The notes beneath the pieces are model-generated. The model was not told where the DNA came from. It saw only the letters and a list, made by a program, of their open reading frames with translations, and did not search any database. The position numbers were made by a program, and so were the translations under genes. This document shows, in pieces, positions 15,858 through 24,792 of a stretch of 64,000 nt of DNA; positions within the stretch are counted from its first letter, which is position 1; each line of letters starts with the position of its first letter. The DNA comes from Latilactobacillus curvatus JCM 1096 = DSM 20019 (GTDB taxonomy: Bacteria > Bacillota > Bacilli > Lactobacillales > Lactobacillaceae), in assembly GCF_004101845.1 (NCBI RefSeq), contig NZ_CP026116.1, positions 868,001 to 932,000 on the forward strand, in the 5' to 3' direction.

Positions 15858-17051
15858 TTAGACGTGGCCAATTTCAACAACGTCTCTGGCAATCATTACT
15901 TCTTCATTAGTTGGTACTAATAATACTTTAACGCGAGAATCGTCAGCGCTGATGACGCGTTCTTGAGCCATCACGTTATTGCGTTCTGGATCAACTTTAA
16001 CGCCAAAGAAACTCAAGCGATCGGCGATGCGTTGGCGCATTAAGATGTCACCTTCACCCATTCCGGCTGTAATCACTAGGACATCAAGACCACCCATAAT
16101 GGCAACGTATGAACCAACATACTTGATTAAACGATTGACGAAGATATCAATTGCCAATTGTGATTCTGGACGTTCTTCACGCGTTTTTTCAAGATCGCGC
16201 ATATCAGGAGATAATCCAGAAATCCCATAAATACCTGATTTAGTATTCAAAATATCGATCATTTCTGCTGGATCTTTAATGTTTAATTTTTCCATTAAAA
16301 ATGCAACGAGTGATGCGTCAATGTCCCCTGAACGCGTACTCATTGTCACCCCTGCAAGTGGTGTAAAGCCCATGGATGTATCCAACGATTTACCGTCTTT
16401 AATAGCAGTCACTGAAACACCACTACCAAGATGCATGGTAATCATCTTTAATTCTTCCAATGGTTTGCCTAACATTTCAGCAGCACGGTGGGAAACATAC
16501 CGATGACTAGTCCCGTGGGCACCGTATTTTCGTGCTCCATACTTGTGATAATATTCCAACGGCAAACTGTAAAGATAATTTTCTTCAGGCATCGTTGTAT
16601 GGAAAGATGTATCAAAAACAGCAACCTGTGGTACATCATGTAAAATCTTGCGGAAAGCACGGATAACACCTGCTTCAGCAGGATTGTGTAATGGTGCGTA
16701 TTCTGACAATTCTTCAATCCGTTTTAATGACGCTTCATCAATTAATGCGGATGACTTAAAGTCTTCCCCACCGGCAACGACCCGATGACCAATCCCACTA
16801 ATTTCACTATATTCATTGATGATTTTAAATTCGATTAACTTCTTCAATAACAAATCAACCGCAACATCTTGCGTCTTAATATCCTGGGTCATTGAGAATT
16901 TTTGACCATCCCCGTATTTAACGGTAAAGACTGAATCGGATAATCCTAAACGATCAACCATCCCTTGTGCGACAACTTGTTCTTCAGGCATGATAAATAA
17001 CTTCCATTTAAGGGTAGAACTACCAGCGTTAATTGCTAATACTTTTGACAT
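15858..17051 (-). CDS. ackA: Acetate kinase
   Basis: A 397-aa ASKHA-fold kinase interconverting acetyl phosphate + ADP and acetate + ATP, the energy-yielding step after Pta or after phosphoketolase. Visible motifs: NAGSSTLKWKLF (phosphate 1), FDTSFHTTMP, GHGTSHRYV-type loop as YGAHGTSHRY with catalytic Asp/Arg residues, HLGSGVSV, and ITAGMGEGD. Length is normal. It lies 21 bp after the ytxK-type methyltransferase gene, the order seen behind comG in Bacillus. pta lies elsewhere in the window (52887-53873). Confidence 0.97.
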   Translation of the reverse strand: MSKVLAINAGSSTLKWKLFIMPEEQVVAQGMVDRLGLSDSVFTVKYGDGQKFSMTQDIKTQDVAVDLLLKKLIEFKIINEYSEISGIGHRVVAGGEDFKSSALIDEASLKRIEELSEYAPLHNPAEAGVIRAFRKILHDVPQVAVFDTSFHTTMPEENYLYSLPLEYYHKYGARKYGAHGTSHRYVSHRAAEMLGKPLEELKMITMHLGSGVSVTAIKDGKSLDTSMGFTPLAGVTMSTRSGDIDASLVAFLMEKLNIKDPAEMIDILNTKSGIYGISGLSPDMRDLEKTREERPESQLAIDIFVNRLIKYVGSYVAIMGGLDVLVITAGMGEGDILMRQRIADRLSFFGVKVDPERNNVMAQERVISADDSRVKVLLVPTNEEVMIARDVVEIGHV

Positions 17052-17072
17052 CTAATCACCTTTTCTATTCGA

Positions 17073-18092
17073 TTATTGTAAATTATCTTTATGCCAAGTC
17101 CGGATCTTCTGTAGATACGTTGCAAACGCCTTTTGATCGTTAGAATTTGGAAATTCACCTAATAAAATTTGGTCCACTTGTTTAGCCCCGGCACCTTGTT
17201 TTTGAAGGACTAAAATTGCTTTTTGACCTTCCTTAGTCTTAAACAAGTTTGCTGGTAAACTCAATAAGCCTTGCAAATAGACATGTTTTGTCACCCATTT
17301 AATCAGTTGCTTAGCTTCATCCGTTTCCAAAATCACATTTGGTACTAGGAAAAAGCCATAGCCGCCTTCTTTCACATAATGCATCGTTTGTTCAATCAAC
17401 AAGTGATGTGCATATGAATGACCACTGGCAGCGTGGGTTTCAAAATCAGCCGCCCGTTCATCTAATGGATAAAAACCAATTGGTAGATCCGCAACGGCGA
17501 TATCAACTGGTTTAACCAGTAGCGGTTCAATCGCATCCTGATGGAAAAAGGTTGTTGAATGCTTCTGCAATTCACTACTGATGCCCGCAATTTCCAACAA
17601 ACTATCATCATTATCAACCCCAAAACCTTGCACGGTATTCCCCGTTAGTTTTTGGATATGATTGATTACGGTTGCCAATAAGTTCCCCGTTCCAACAACT
17701 GGGTCCAAAATTGTCTTGATTTGGTCAGCACCACCAAAAACCTCTGCCAAATAAGCTACAAGATAGCCGATCGCATCTGGTGTCATTTGCTTGTTTGGTT
17801 CCACTTTAACTTGACGCAAACCCTTGAGCGTTGCCAACTGTAATGCTTGGCGAATTTCTTCTGCTTCAAATTGGTTGAGATTAACCGCCGCATAAAGCGG
17901 TTCTAGTTGTGCAACAGTGGCAGCATCTGGTAAGCCGTCTTCAACCTTTACGCGGCCACCATCTGCAATATTAGCAATGGTCTCGGTGAGTGCATCCAAA
18001 TAGGTTGTTTCTAAATTCTTTTCAATTAATTGTGTTGTTTGATCGAGTTGATCAAACAACGTTTCTACAGCACTCTTAGGCAAAATAGCCAC
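17073..18092 (-). CDS. YtxK-type class I SAM methyltransferase
   Basis: A 339-aa protein. The AdoMet-binding core begins at about residue 118 (TILDPVVGTGNLLATVINHI), and the catalytic-type motif IV is DLPIGFYP near residue 200, as in the N6-adenine methylase-like family next to comG and ackA in Bacillales and Lactobacillales. The target is unknown; a role in DNA or RNA base methylation linked to competence is only inferred from synteny. ATG with an AGAGGTGG site. Confidence 0.85.
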   Translation of the reverse strand: MAILPKSAVETLFDQLDQTTQLIEKNLETTYLDALTETIANIADGGRVKVEDGLPDAATVAQLEPLYAAVNLNQFEAEEIRQALQLATLKGLRQVKVEPNKQMTPDAIGYLVAYLAEVFGGADQIKTILDPVVGTGNLLATVINHIQKLTGNTVQGFGVDNDDSLLEIAGISSELQKHSTTFFHQDAIEPLLVKPVDIAVADLPIGFYPLDERAADFETHAASGHSYAHHLLIEQTMHYVKEGGYGFFLVPNVILETDEAKQLIKWVTKHVYLQGLLSLPANLFKTKEGQKAILVLQKQGAGAKQVDQILLGEFPNSNDQKAFATYLQKIRTWHKDNLQ

Positions 18093-18207
18093 CTCTATTC
18101 ATTAGATTCCTGTTATATTCTATCGGTATTCTAACGGCAAAGCAAGTAATACAGGTGGGTATACCTAGAATTATAAATCATAGTAAGCGCTTTATCAAAT
18201 AGAAAAT

Positions 18208-18531
18208 TTATCCTTGATCTGTTTCATTCTGATCTGGAAACTGTTTTCGATAACCATTGTTTAACTCAATGATGATTAACTTGTGTTGCTGGTCGATACG
18301 ACTCTTACCGATGTTAGTCTTTATACCTTGAATTGACTGAGTTTGCCGCGCTTTATTTGTTAATTTAAGCAAGATTTGCGTTTGGTAATAGTTAGTCAAA
18401 CTGACGTAACTCTGTTGTTGCTGTTGGTAACTGTGGGTCACAATCAACAACGCACTTGTCACCAAGCTCAACATCAAAACTGCATTCAAGAGCGCGACTG
18501 CAGAGCGTTTAATCTGTATTTTTCGTGTCAT
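18208..18531 (-). CDS. comGG: Competence pseudopilin-like protein ComGG
   Basis: Identified by position as the last comG gene. The start at 18531 has GGAGG 6 nt upstream and overlaps comGF by 23 nt (107 aa). A hydrophobic helix (AVALLNAVLMLSLVTSALLI, residues ~10-30) is followed by a helical and then polar domain, the layout of ComGG minor pseudopilins, which lack a normal prepilin cleavage motif. Sequence conservation in ComGG is poor, so the call leans on synteny. Confidence 0.7.
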   Translation of the reverse strand: MTRKIQIKRSAVALLNAVLMLSLVTSALLIVTHSYQQQQQSYVSLTNYYQTQILLKLTNKARQTQSIQGIKTNIGKSRIDQQHKLIIIELNNGYRKQFPDQNETDQG

Positions 18532-19012
18532 GTTGCGCCTCCAAAAAACATTCATGTTGATAGGCTGTCCCATCGCTTAAGCGCGCTTCGAGTTCTAAAA
18601 AAGGTTCATGATACACCATTTTTAACCGCGAGACCCCATCAAACAGAGGCATATAACCATTCTTCGTACTCGAAACCACCAGTTCCTTCTTAGTTTTCGT
18701 TAAGGTATAGCGTCGTTTCGAATCTTTAGCGACGGTTAATTGCTGTTCATAATTCGCCTGTTCAATTGAAATAAATTGAGCGTCATCCAGAAAACGATCA
18801 AGTTCAATCATACTAATGTGCCAATTAATATTCTGACGTTCCATCTGGGTTAATTGCGTTGTGTGCGTTAGTGTTTTAGTGGTTGCCAATATTAATTGAC
18901 TGCTCAATATCAGAATAACGAGAGCTATAACCATTTCAATCAGTGTAAATCCAGAGCGTTTAGTAACAATACCATTGAAGTGCAACTCGCTCACCCGCTT
19001 TATTTGTGACAT
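18509..19012 (-). CDS. comGF: Competence minor pseudopilin ComGF
   Basis: A type IV pilin-like N-terminus is present: KRSGFTLIEMVIALVILILS, with the prepilin peptidase cut expected after Gly in SG-FTLIE. The globular ComGF domain (PF15980-like) follows, with WHISMIELDRFLDD near residue 65. The start is uncertain: the ATG at 19012 gives 167 aa, but GTG or TTG codons 18-30 nt downstream are possible. It overlaps comGE by about 50 nt. Confidence 0.8.
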   Translation of the reverse strand: MSQIKRVSELHFNGIVTKRSGFTLIEMVIALVILILSSQLILATTKTLTHTTQLTQMERQNINWHISMIELDRFLDDAQFISIEQANYEQQLTVAKDSKRRYTLTKTKKELVVSSTKNGYMPLFDGVSRLKMVYHEPFLELEARLSDGTAYQHECFLEAQHDTKNTD

Positions 19013-19265
19013 AAATGGCCTGTTTTTTGGTGACGACTTGGTATGTTTCCCGTTGCAACTGCCATTGTGCTTGTGGCGGCTGCTCATTTGCCAATCGATT
19101 GGCAGCCATTGCCATTACAGCATATTCTGTAGCAGCACACCGCCGTTGAACTTGATGTGCTTTAAACTGCCGTAGACTCATTGTCAAGGTCAAGCCTCCC
19201 ATCAGGAGAAGACTTAACGCCACGATTTGTTCTATTAATAGAAATGCCGGTCTACTTCTTAACAT
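18960..19265 (-). CDS. comGE: Competence minor pseudopilin ComGE
   Basis: 101 aa. The N-terminus SRPAFLLIEQIVALSLLLMG is a pilin-like helix with Glu at the usual +5 position, and a short globular part ends in RVALQWYCY. It overlaps comGD by 14 nt and is overlapped by comGF, which indicates translational coupling. It is a minor subunit thought to prime or cap the competence pseudopilus. The assignment depends partly on gene order. Confidence 0.75.
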   Translation of the reverse strand: MLRSRPAFLLIEQIVALSLLLMGGLTLTMSLRQFKAHQVQRRCAATEYAVMAMAANRLANEQPPQAQWQLQRETYQVVTKKQAIYVTNKAGERVALQWYCY

Positions 19266-19695
19266 GTAACATCCCCCACATCATCTGGACCCGATATTCA
19301 TAACGGTGCCCATCAATTTTAGACCGACAAATCAATGACCGCGGTCTAGCAGCTGAGTCATGATTAAATTGAATCCTAAACCATGTTTCTGGATCGACGC
19401 ACATCAATGTTTCTGGAATCGGGATATCCATACTTTGGTATTGTGGATCCGCACTTGTGTAATGCAACGTGTGGTTGGTTTGATCCCAAGATAAGTGCAC
19501 ATTATGCGGCTCAACAGCGACATATTCACGAGTCGCATGCCAAGACGCTTCAAATTGTTCAAAAAATAAACGCTCCGCCTGCCGTGCACGATAATCTCGA
19601 ATATGTTGCAACGCAAATAAACTGACTACTCCAACAATGAACAAAACAAGACAGCTCTCGATTAAAGTGAACGCCTTATTTTGTATTTTGAACAA
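19252..19695 (-). CDS. comGD: Competence minor pseudopilin ComGD
   Basis: A 147-aa GspH-like pseudopilin. A prepilin signal precedes AFTLIESCLVLFIVGVVSLF, with Glu+5. A TTG start at 19695 with AAGGAT upstream is used, and it overlaps comGC by 20 nt. The C-terminal domain contains two cysteines (LMCVDPE, LICRSK) that may form a disulfide outside the cell. Confidence 0.8.
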   Translation of the reverse strand: MFKIQNKAFTLIESCLVLFIVGVVSLFALQHIRDYRARQAERLFFEQFEASWHATREYVAVEPHNVHLSWDQTNHTLHYTSADPQYQSMDIPIPETLMCVDPETWFRIQFNHDSAARPRSLICRSKIDGHRYEYRVQMMWGMLHVKK

Positions 19696-19984
19696 CTTTA
19701 TTATCCTTAATTGTTATGCCGCGTTTTTCAGCTTGTTTAACCTGATTATTGGTTAAATATTTTTCACCTGATGCTAAATCGGCTAGACTCGACACCGTTT
19801 TACCGTCATCCTCAGCTAATTCAACTTGTGTTTGAATCGTTGCCACTAGAGCCGTATCCGTTTTTTGCTCAGCTGTCTCTTTCTGATGCATTAAATTAGG
19901 TGCAATTAACAAGACTAACATTGCTATCACAGCTAGCACAACGACCATTTCGATCAATGTAAATGCATTTCTTTTCTTCTTCAT
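19676..19984 (-). CDS. comGC: Major competence pseudopilin ComGC
   Basis: 102 aa from the ATG at 19984, which overlaps the comGB stop as ATGA; GGAGGG lies just upstream. The classical class-3 signal is MKKKRNAFTLIEMVVVLAVI, cut by ComC/PilD before Phe. The conserved ComGC body follows with VELAEDDGKTVSSLADLA and the YLTNNQ segment. It is the main subunit of the filament that retracts DNA towards the ComEA/ComEC uptake channel. Confidence 0.95.
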   Translation of the reverse strand: MKKKRNAFTLIEMVVVLAVIAMLVLLIAPNLMHQKETAEQKTDTALVATIQTQVELAEDDGKTVSSLADLASGEKYLTNNQVKQAEKRGITIKDNKVVQNTK

Positions 19985-20982
19985 GAAATTCCCTCCATTG
20001 TATGATATAGCGGTAATAAAATACTGAGATAGGTACAAATAATGATGATCCCAATTAGGATAAACAAGAGCGGTTGTAGCCAATTCACCTTCTGTTTCAA
20101 TTGCCGTTGCAGTTCATCGTATTTAATGACTGCAAGCAGATCAACCTCCTTGGCCATCTGTTGTAACGGACTTCCCTTAGCGAGCACTAATTGCAGCTCA
20201 GGTGGATAAAAAACGCCATCCGCTAAGTTCGCTAATAGCGTGCCCCCCTTTTGGACAGCCGTTTCAAGTTGTTGCATTAATTGTACAAGCCACGATGTTT
20301 TCGCCAAACGATGTGTAAGCTGATGCATTTCGGCCAAGTTTAAGCCGTTATTCAGGCAAGTCGCTAAATCAAATAATAAGCAATACTGATAGTAAGCCTG
20401 CAACGTTTTACCGATGAACGGCCATCTAAATGCCGCCGCCAATCGTTGTAATAGCGGTCGCCGATGCCAACGGAATAAATACACACTAATCAGACCACCA
20501 ACCATAATAACGAATGTCCCCATCACTCTAAAAAATAGTTGTAATGGTGATGTCGCCGAAGTTGTTGGGTTAAACTGCGCGATTTCCGGAAAAAGATAAA
20601 TCTGCATCATCCCAATCAACGCCCCGAGAAAAAGGAGTAGAAAACAGGGATAGGCAATTACGCCAACTAACTCTCTACGCCGTTTCTGTTGAATTCGCTG
20701 TAATTGGCCAAGATGTAACAAACACTCGCCTAAGTTTCCCTGCAACTCAGTCAATTCAATCTGTGCAACAAGGTGTGTTGGAAACGAAACCGCCGCTAAG
20801 CTTGGTGCTAGTCGTTTTCCTGCTTCTAACCCAGTTTGCACCTGATGCAGCCACTGCTTTTGTGTCGGAAAAACAATCGGCATGAACTCAAGCGCTTGTT
20901 GTAAAGAAAAACCATTTTGCAGTAAGCGCCCTAACAGCAACATAAATTCAGTATTGAATTGAACAGTGGTTTTAGTCTTCAT
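19981..20982 (-). CDS. comGB: Competence pilus polytopic membrane protein ComGB
   Basis: 333 aa with the T2SSF/PilC duplicated fold: two GspF domains with three transmembrane helices (about 125-150, 170-195 and 300-330). FNTEFMLLLGRLLQNGFSLQ opens the first domain and ELTELQGNLGECLLHLGQL is the conserved glycine box. It forms the membrane platform on which ComGA drives pilus assembly. It overlaps comGA by 11 nt and comGC by 4 nt. Confidence 0.93.
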   Translation of the reverse strand: MKTKTTVQFNTEFMLLLGRLLQNGFSLQQALEFMPIVFPTQKQWLHQVQTGLEAGKRLAPSLAAVSFPTHLVAQIELTELQGNLGECLLHLGQLQRIQQKRRRELVGVIAYPCFLLLFLGALIGMMQIYLFPEIAQFNPTTSATSPLQLFFRVMGTFVIMVGGLISVYLFRWHRRPLLQRLAAAFRWPFIGKTLQAYYQYCLLFDLATCLNNGLNLAEMHQLTHRLAKTSWLVQLMQQLETAVQKGGTLLANLADGVFYPPELQLVLAKGSPLQQMAKEVDLLAVIKYDELQRQLKQKVNWLQPLLFILIGIIIICTYLSILLPLYHTMEGIS

Positions 20983-21847
20983 GAACAGCCTCCTCCAATT
21001 GTTGTGCAGTTGCTAACTCATAGTGGGCCGCTACATTGTGGCCGTCGACCACTAGTGATTGATAGGCAACACCCGCTAAACAAGCGGTTAATTGTGAGTG
21101 GCTAATTCCAAGATCTAATAGACGGTCCATCACCCCCGTTGTACTTCGCGCGTGAATCGTACTTAGTACCAAGTGACCGCTCAACGCCGCAGAAACCGCG
21201 TGTTGGGCCGTCTGTAAGTCGCGAATCTCACCAATAATTAAGGTATCAGGCCGTAATCGCAAACTGATTTTCAACAATGCTGCATAGGTTAACCCTGCGG
21301 CTTCATTCACCTGTAACTGTAAGAAAGCTGGCTGTTGAATCTCTATCGGATCTTCAATCGCAACCACCATCTTATCTTGCATGACTTGTTCCGCAAGATA
21401 GTACAAACTTGTTGTCTTCCCTGAACCAGTTGGACCGGCAAATAGCAATAATCCTGGTTGCTGAATTAACTGCATTAAACGACTTAAAATCTGCGAGTCG
21501 TCGCAATGATAAGTCTGCCCAATGGGATAAATGAAACGAACAACTAAACTTTCCCGATTCAAAAAATCCCCCACGGTTGCCAACCGTAAATAAATCAATT
21601 CGCCTGCCACCTCGATCGCTGAACGGCCGGTCTGTGGACGCCGAGTTTCACTGATATCCATCCCCGCTTGATACTTCATTTGATTGAGCCATTGATTGCC
21701 TTCTGACAGAGTAACTTTTTGTAACGGCTTTAGTCCTGTCGCTAAGCGTTCAATAATTGCCCAACCCGTCGATAGTGGTCGAAAATAAAGATCCTGCGCT
21801 TTTTCCGTTGCGCACTTTTGCAAAAGGGTTGTTAATACTTCGGTCAT
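20972..21847 (-). CDS. comGA: Competence pilus assembly ATPase ComGA
   Basis: 291 aa, a GspE/PilT-type secretion ATPase. It has Walker A (GPTGSGKTTSLYY, near 137), an Asp box (AIEDPIE), Walker B (DTLIIGEIRD), and a His box (LSTIHARS). The C-terminal zinc-finger of GspE is absent, as is usual for ComGA; the protein is shorter than the Bacillus enzyme. GGAGGGACGAG precedes the ATG. It is the first gene of the seven-gene comG operon, which in L. sakei is known to be activated through the alternative sigma factor SigH. Confidence 0.94.
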   Translation of the reverse strand: MTEVLTTLLQKCATEKAQDLYFRPLSTGWAIIERLATGLKPLQKVTLSEGNQWLNQMKYQAGMDISETRRPQTGRSAIEVAGELIYLRLATVGDFLNRESLVVRFIYPIGQTYHCDDSQILSRLMQLIQQPGLLLFAGPTGSGKTTSLYYLAEQVMQDKMVVAIEDPIEIQQPAFLQLQVNEAAGLTYAALLKISLRLRPDTLIIGEIRDLQTAQHAVSAALSGHLVLSTIHARSTTGVMDRLLDLGISHSQLTACLAGVAYQSLVVDGHNVAAHYELATAQQLEEAVHED

Positions 21848-21905
21848 CTCGTCCCTCCTTCCTGACTAACCAAAGATACGCAAATAACCGGATAATTTTC
21901 TGCAC

Positions 21906-21940
21906 AAAAAAAGTGCGTTGCAATTACTTGCAACGCACTT
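21906..21940 (-). terminator. Terminator downstream of yebC
   Basis: Stem AAGTGCGTTGCAA / TTGCAACGCACTT, T run on the minus strand, 10 nt past the yebC stop. Confidence 0.85.
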
Positions 21941-21950
21941 ATCAAACAAA

Positions 21951-22682
21951 TTAGTCTTCTTCTGGTAGTTCGCCAGCTGTATAAACTTCTTGAACATCAT
22001 CGTTGTCTTCCAAAGCATCAATTAAACGTTGGAATTGTTCTGCTTTTTCAGGATCAACCGGTGTTGTATTTTGTGGAATCATTGTTAATTCAGCATTTGC
22101 CAATGTGTATTTCTTTTCAAGAATATCACGGACATTTGCTAATTCCTTAGGATCTGTGTAAATTTCAAACACGTCTTCTTCAGTTTGTAAATCATCCGCG
22201 CCAGCTTCTAGAATGTCTTCAAACATTTGATCTTCATCAACATCTAATCCTTCACGTGCAATCGCAATATAACCACGACGATCAAACATGTAAGCAACTG
22301 AGCCAGAAGCACCCATTGTCCCGCCATTACGAGTAAATGCAACACGAACGTCTGAACTTGTCCGGTTCTTATTGTCAGTTAAAGCGTGTACTAAAACGGC
22401 AACACCACCTGGTGCATAGCCTTCATAAGTAATTTCATCGTAGTTCGCGCCATCGCTACCGTCAGCTTTATCAATTGCCCGTTTGATATTATCTTTAGGC
22501 ATGTTAGCTGAACGTGCTTTATCCATAATTAAACGTAATGCGGCGTTAGAACTTGGGTCAGGACCGCCACTTCTCGCAGCCATGAAAAGCTCACGGGATA
22601 GTTTTTGGAAAATCTTGCCGCGTTTTGCATCTTGTGCGTTTTTACGACCCTGAATATTATGCCATTTTGAATGTCCTGACAT
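21951..22682 (-). CDS. YebC/PmpR-family protein
   Basis: 243 aa, beginning with the invariant [20 protein letters not shown] and ending in an acidic tail ([20 protein letters not shown]). The family was described as transcriptional regulators, and more recently as factors that relieve ribosome stalling at difficult proline stretches. Length and domains are complete. It is transcribed just upstream of comG but separated from it by a terminator. Confidence 0.95.
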   Translation of the reverse strand: MSGHSKWHNIQGRKNAQDAKRGKIFQKLSRELFMAARSGGPDPSSNAALRLIMDKARSANMPKDNIKRAIDKADGSDGANYDEITYEGYAPGGVAVLVHALTDNKNRTSSDVRVAFTRNGGTMGASGSVAYMFDRRGYIAIAREGLDVDEDQMFEDILEAGADDLQTEEDVFEIYTDPKELANVRDILEKKYTLANAELTMIPQNTTPVDPEKAEQFQRLIDALEDNDDVQEVYTAGELPEED

Positions 22683-22771
22683 ATCTAACTCCTCTTTTCG
22701 ATTATAGAATTCTGGTACTAAGTCGTTTTCTATGATAGCAAATTACCATGCTAAAAGCAATGATAGTCGGG

Positions 22772-23272
22772 CTATCGTCTCTTTTTTTGTGTAAAAATCC
22801 ACTGTAGTGCGCAAACAATCACAATCCCCGTTAATGCGCCAACACTGTCCAACATCACATCTTGAAAAAGTGGCGTCCGATCACCAGTCAACATTTGGTG
22901 AAATTCGTCCGTGGCCGCATACCCGGTTGCTGCCAGCCAACTAAAGATAACTGCTAAAAAACCACCGGCTACGCGTGGCCGTAGCCCTAAATAACCAAAA
23001 GCCGCCAATAAGAAATACGTCCCAAAATGGGCGCCTTTTCGCACGAAAAACTCCACAAATTTGAAATACCCAGATGCTTTTACACTCTGTTCACTGCCTG
23101 CATAATGGAACGAAAATTGACTTAACCAAGCCTTAAGTGGTTCATTCTTGAGAAATCGTTCCAAAGTGGGCACCGATGTTTGTTCATGATACGTCATTGA
23201 AGAACTGTAAAATAAGATCGCCATCATCACCAGTGCAGCCACTAAGAACCAATCACTTTTACGTTTAAACAT
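22772..23272 (-). CDS. VanZ-family membrane protein
   Basis: The start at 23272 has TCGGAGG upstream (166 aa); longer frames lack a ribosome site. Four hydrophobic helices, with FYSSSMTYHEQ, FVRKGAHFGTYFLLA, and the family signature GYAATDEFHQMLTGDRTPLFQDVMLDS split over two helices. VanZ-like proteins occur widely; apart from teicoplanin resistance by VanZ itself, their role is unknown, although charged conserved residues suggest a lipid or envelope reaction. Confidence 0.88.
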   Translation of the reverse strand: MFKRKSDWFLVAALVMMAILFYSSSMTYHEQTSVPTLERFLKNEPLKAWLSQFSFHYAGSEQSVKASGYFKFVEFFVRKGAHFGTYFLLAAFGYLGLRPRVAGGFLAVIFSWLAATGYAATDEFHQMLTGDRTPLFQDVMLDSVGALTGIVIVCALQWIFTQKKRR

Positions 23273-23374
23273 TGCTGACCTCCGAAAAACTAGTATTTCT
23301 CTATTATACCAAAGCACACGGTTGTGACGAGCACTATTATTCGTTATACTACTCTGAAGAAAGAGGGAAATTCT

Positions 23375-23752
23375 ATGTCTGATCAAGATCGCTTGTACCA
23401 ACCACAAAACGCTAAAGATGCAATGCGTTTTGTTCAAAAACTTTTCAATCAATATAACCAAGCGCCACTCACAGAAGAACTAATTGCCTATCATCAAAAA
23501 TTATTGGCTTATCTCACTAACGATGTTACAACCGAAGTCCAAAAACAAGCAAATTCTGAACAAGCCGAAAAACTGACTGGAATGATTGAAGCCATGCAAG
23601 ATTGGTTGAAGATTCGCCTCAGTGGCCAACCATATGCCGGGAAAATGCAACACTTCAAGTTCGTTCCTGATAGCCAACAAGCCCACTTCAAAACCCGCAC
23701 GATTAAAGGTGGCAAAAAAGCAAATAACCTCAGAACATCTGCCCGTCACTAA
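23375..23752 (+). CDS. Hypothetical protein, 125 aa
   Basis: The ATG at 23375 follows AAGAGGG. The sequence is soluble and helical (AMRFVQKLFNQYNQAPLTEE; LTGMIEAMQDWLKIRLSGQP) with a basic C-terminus (TRTIKGGKKANNLRTSARH) that could touch nucleic acid. It stands upstream of tRNA-Ala. No family is recognised. Confidence 0.6.
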   Translation: MSDQDRLYQPQNAKDAMRFVQKLFNQYNQAPLTEELIAYHQKLLAYLTNDVTTEVQKQANSEQAEKLTGMIEAMQDWLKIRLSGQPYAGKMQHFKFVPDSQQAHFKTRTIKGGKKANNLRTSARH

Positions 23753-23802
23753 TTCGCCTTGCTATTTTAGCTAAAAGTGCTAAAATATTTTTGTAAGCGT
23801 TT

Positions 23803-23875
23803 GGGCCCGTAGCTCAGTTGGGAGAGCGCCTGCTTCGCATGTAGGAGGTCGCCAGTTCGAATCTGGTCGGGTCCA
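23803..23875 (+). tRNA. tRNA-Ala (anticodon CGC)
   Basis: Complete cloverleaf: acceptor GGGCCCG / CGGGTCC, D-arm GCTCAGTTGGGAGAGC, anticodon stem CCTGC / GTAGG with loop TTCGCAT, T-arm CCAG-TTCGAAT-CTGG, discriminator A. The CCA is not encoded. It reads GCG codons. Confidence 0.96.
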
Positions 23876-23887
23876 TCAATATTAAAT

Positions 23888-23922
23888 AAAACCACCCTAT
23901 TATTTATTAGGGTGGTTTTTTC
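23888..23922. terminator. Rho-independent terminator
   Basis: Stem AAAACCACCCTA / TAGGGTGGTTTT with T run, between tRNA-Ala and the convergent gene ending at 23933. Confidence 0.85.
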
Positions 23923-23932
23923 GTTCAATTAT

Positions 23933-24268
23933 TTAATTAATCTTATTTAAAACGTCTGTCAGCGCTTCACGGGTTAAAGGATTAGGAAAACTGTCCTGCT
24001 TCATTTCTAATAACAACCATGTACCTAACTGTAGAAATTGTTCTTCAGGCATTGCGTATTGTAATTTTAATAATCGTTGGGCGGCCCCTCTAGTATCGTT
24101 GGCAGCAATTAAACTTGTCAATTCCTTTTGAAAAGGCAATTTTTTAGCATTTTCTTGCGGAAAGGCAACCTCCGACTGTGAATTACCACTTTGTTTCGAT
24201 AACAAATAACCCATTCCTTCCGCAAAAGAATCAACTTGTCGCATCAACCAGTCTTTTTTATTGTCCAT
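23933..24268 (-). CDS. DUF6483-like protein, 111 aa
   Basis: The start at 24268 is placed 6 nt after a GGGGGG purine tract. The N-terminus DWLMRQVDSFAEGMGYLLSK is an amphipathic helix typical of a small Lactobacillales family (DUF6483, assigned from memory). The rest is helical (LTSLIAANDTRGAAQRLLKL). The function is unknown. Convergent with the tRNA gene. Confidence 0.6.
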   Translation of the reverse strand: MDNKKDWLMRQVDSFAEGMGYLLSKQSGNSQSEVAFPQENAKKLPFQKELTSLIAANDTRGAAQRLLKLQYAMPEEQFLQLGTWLLLEMKQDSFPNPLTREALTDVLNKIN

Positions 24269-24462
24269 TTTCATCCCCCCCAATTATGATTATTTTAACA
24301 AATTATTATTTGAAGAACAGTATTTAAGGTCACGAATAATTCTCTAATTCGCTAGCCTCAACATTATTCATTTTCAAAGTGCACAACTTAATCGTTGCCA
24401 ACTTCTGCATCTAGCGCTATATTATTGGTAACCCATTCACAATTCGAAGGAGATTTTTAATC

Positions 24463-24702
24463 ATGACAGATAAAGTCTTTACAAAAGAAACACTCGCTCA
24501 ATATAACGGTCAAGATGGTCAACCCGCATACGTTGCCGTTGATGGCGTCGTTTATGACCTTTCCGCAATCGCCCCTTGGCAAGGCGGCAAACATTTTAAA
24601 GGTTTAACAGCCGGACGTGATTTAAGCGAATTTTTCGCCAAGTCACATCACACACCAGCCACTTTAAAACAAGCCGTTCAAGTCGGCACTTACCAAGCTT
24701 AA
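24463..24702 (+). CDS. Cytochrome b5-like heme/steroid-binding protein
   Basis: 79 aa with a GAAGGAG ribosome site. One cyt-b5 domain: FTKETLAQYNGQDGQPAYVA, VDGVVYDLSAIAPWQGG, KHFKGLTAGRDLSEFFAKSH. This is the short soluble form lacking a membrane anchor, with candidate heme ligands at His in GGKHF and SHH. Lactobacilli do not make heme, so it might bind heme acquired from meat or plant matter, or act in sterol or redox binding. That is inference. Confidence 0.88.
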   Translation: MTDKVFTKETLAQYNGQDGQPAYVAVDGVVYDLSAIAPWQGGKHFKGLTAGRDLSEFFAKSHHTPATLKQAVQVGTYQA

Positions 24703-24707
24703 TAACA

Positions 24708-24750
24708 AAAAAATCTGCCATCAACAAAATTGTTGATGGCAGATTTTTTA
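24708..24750. terminator. Rho-independent terminator
   Basis: Long stem AATCTGCCATCAAC / GTTGATGGCAGATT between A and T runs, after the cytochrome b5-like gene. Confidence 0.88.
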
Positions 24751-24792
24751 ATAATTCAATATTCCTAGAAACATCCTAGCTGCTGACACGCC

